Of a stretch of 64,000 nt of DNA, positions 63,978 to 64,000 are shown one piece after another. Every line of letters begins with the position of its first letter. The stretch's first letter is position 1. The stretch is from Robertkochia marina (lineage in GTDB: Bacteria > Bacteroidota > Bacteroidia > Flavobacteriales > Flavobacteriaceae): assembly GCF_004799345.1 (NCBI RefSeq), contig NZ_SSMC01000001.1:62001-126000 (forward strand), given 5' to 3'. The notes under the pieces were generated by a model. That model ran no database searches. It saw nothing but the letters and a program-made list of their open reading frames with translations, and was not told where the DNA came from. A program made the translations under genes and the position numbers.

Positions 63978-64000
63978 ATGAAGAAGAGACCGCTTATCCT
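63978..64000 (+). CDS. surE: Start of a divergent gene, possibly surE (cut by window end)
   Basis: ATG 63978 opens a frame reading MKKRPLI before the window ends. This is the usual beginning of SurE (MKKRPLILVTNDDG-like), a 5'/3'-nucleotidase that is often found beside a carboxy-terminal protease gene in this phylum. Seven residues are too few for proof. The 245-base divergent gap to the protease contains a TAATTTAG box about 20 bases upstream of the ATG. Confidence 0.4.

Overview
The window looks like chromosomal DNA of a marine-type member of the Flavobacteriaceae (Bacteroidota). The evidence is a complete gldK-gldL-gldM-gldN gliding/type IX secretion locus, a Bacteroidota-type LptE and GldK, promoter-like sites of the TAnnTTTG class, starts with no Shine-Dalgarno sequence, DUF285 lipoproteins with a flavobacterial surface-export signature, and many short intergenic palindromes. 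No phage, plasmid, IS transposase, CRISPR array or rRNA is visible. One tRNA, Leu(CAG), is present.

Layout. 1-2.7 kb: two tandem paralogous secreted/lipoproteins, the first cut by the window edge. 3.1-4.6 kb: a U32 (TrhP-like) protein and a ferredoxin, translationally coupled. 4.6-6.1 kb: repeat-rich DNA around tRNA-Leu. 6.1-11.5 kb: single genes (secreted protein, CPBP protease, DUF202, racemase-like protein, membrane-TPR protein). 11.9-16.3 kb: an MBOAT acyltransferase with two SGNH partners, probably an O-acylation operon for an exported glycan. 17.2-18.8 kb: a DUF4130 DNA-metabolism-like protein divergent from an XRE/S24 self-cleaving-type regulator. 18.8-24.7 kb: an RND efflux operon (adaptor, pump, TolC) ending in a small CPxCG protein with a GTG start. 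24.8-28.2 kb: ABC-F ATPase, DUF983 protein, FAD oxidoreductase. 28.6-37.9 kb: gldKLMN, an arginase-fold protein with a degenerate metal site, topA and a membrane protein. 38.4-43.0 kb: three tandem DUF285 (BspA-like) lipoproteins plus the decayed 3' end of a fourth. 43.3-50.0 kb: miaB, a sigma-54 activator, lptE, a TPR-like gene, secG, groES-groEL. 50.1-53.2 kb: a two-DTG aspartyl-protease-like protein followed by two proteins made of three glycogen-binding-type modules. 53.2-61.0 kb: GAF/fRMsr-like protein, purH and the rod-shape operon mreB-mreC-mreD-mrdA-rodA. 61.6-64.0 kb: a Prc-like protease and the first codons of a divergent gene, perhaps surE.

Most genes are housekeeping or envelope genes. 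The unusual material is mainly in three places. (1) Intergenic DNA carries several families of structured repeats: palindromes with fixed ends and variable hairpins, octamer-period satellites, a 74-bp inverted repeat bracketing about 7 kb, and a pair of hairpins whose stems differ by compensatory changes. (2) The arginase-like pseudoenzyme sits next to the gliding operon. (3) The DUF285 cluster and the DTG/CBM48-like cluster are candidate surface or periplasmic systems whose function cannot be read from sequence. All family assignments are from motif recognition by eye; no database search was run.
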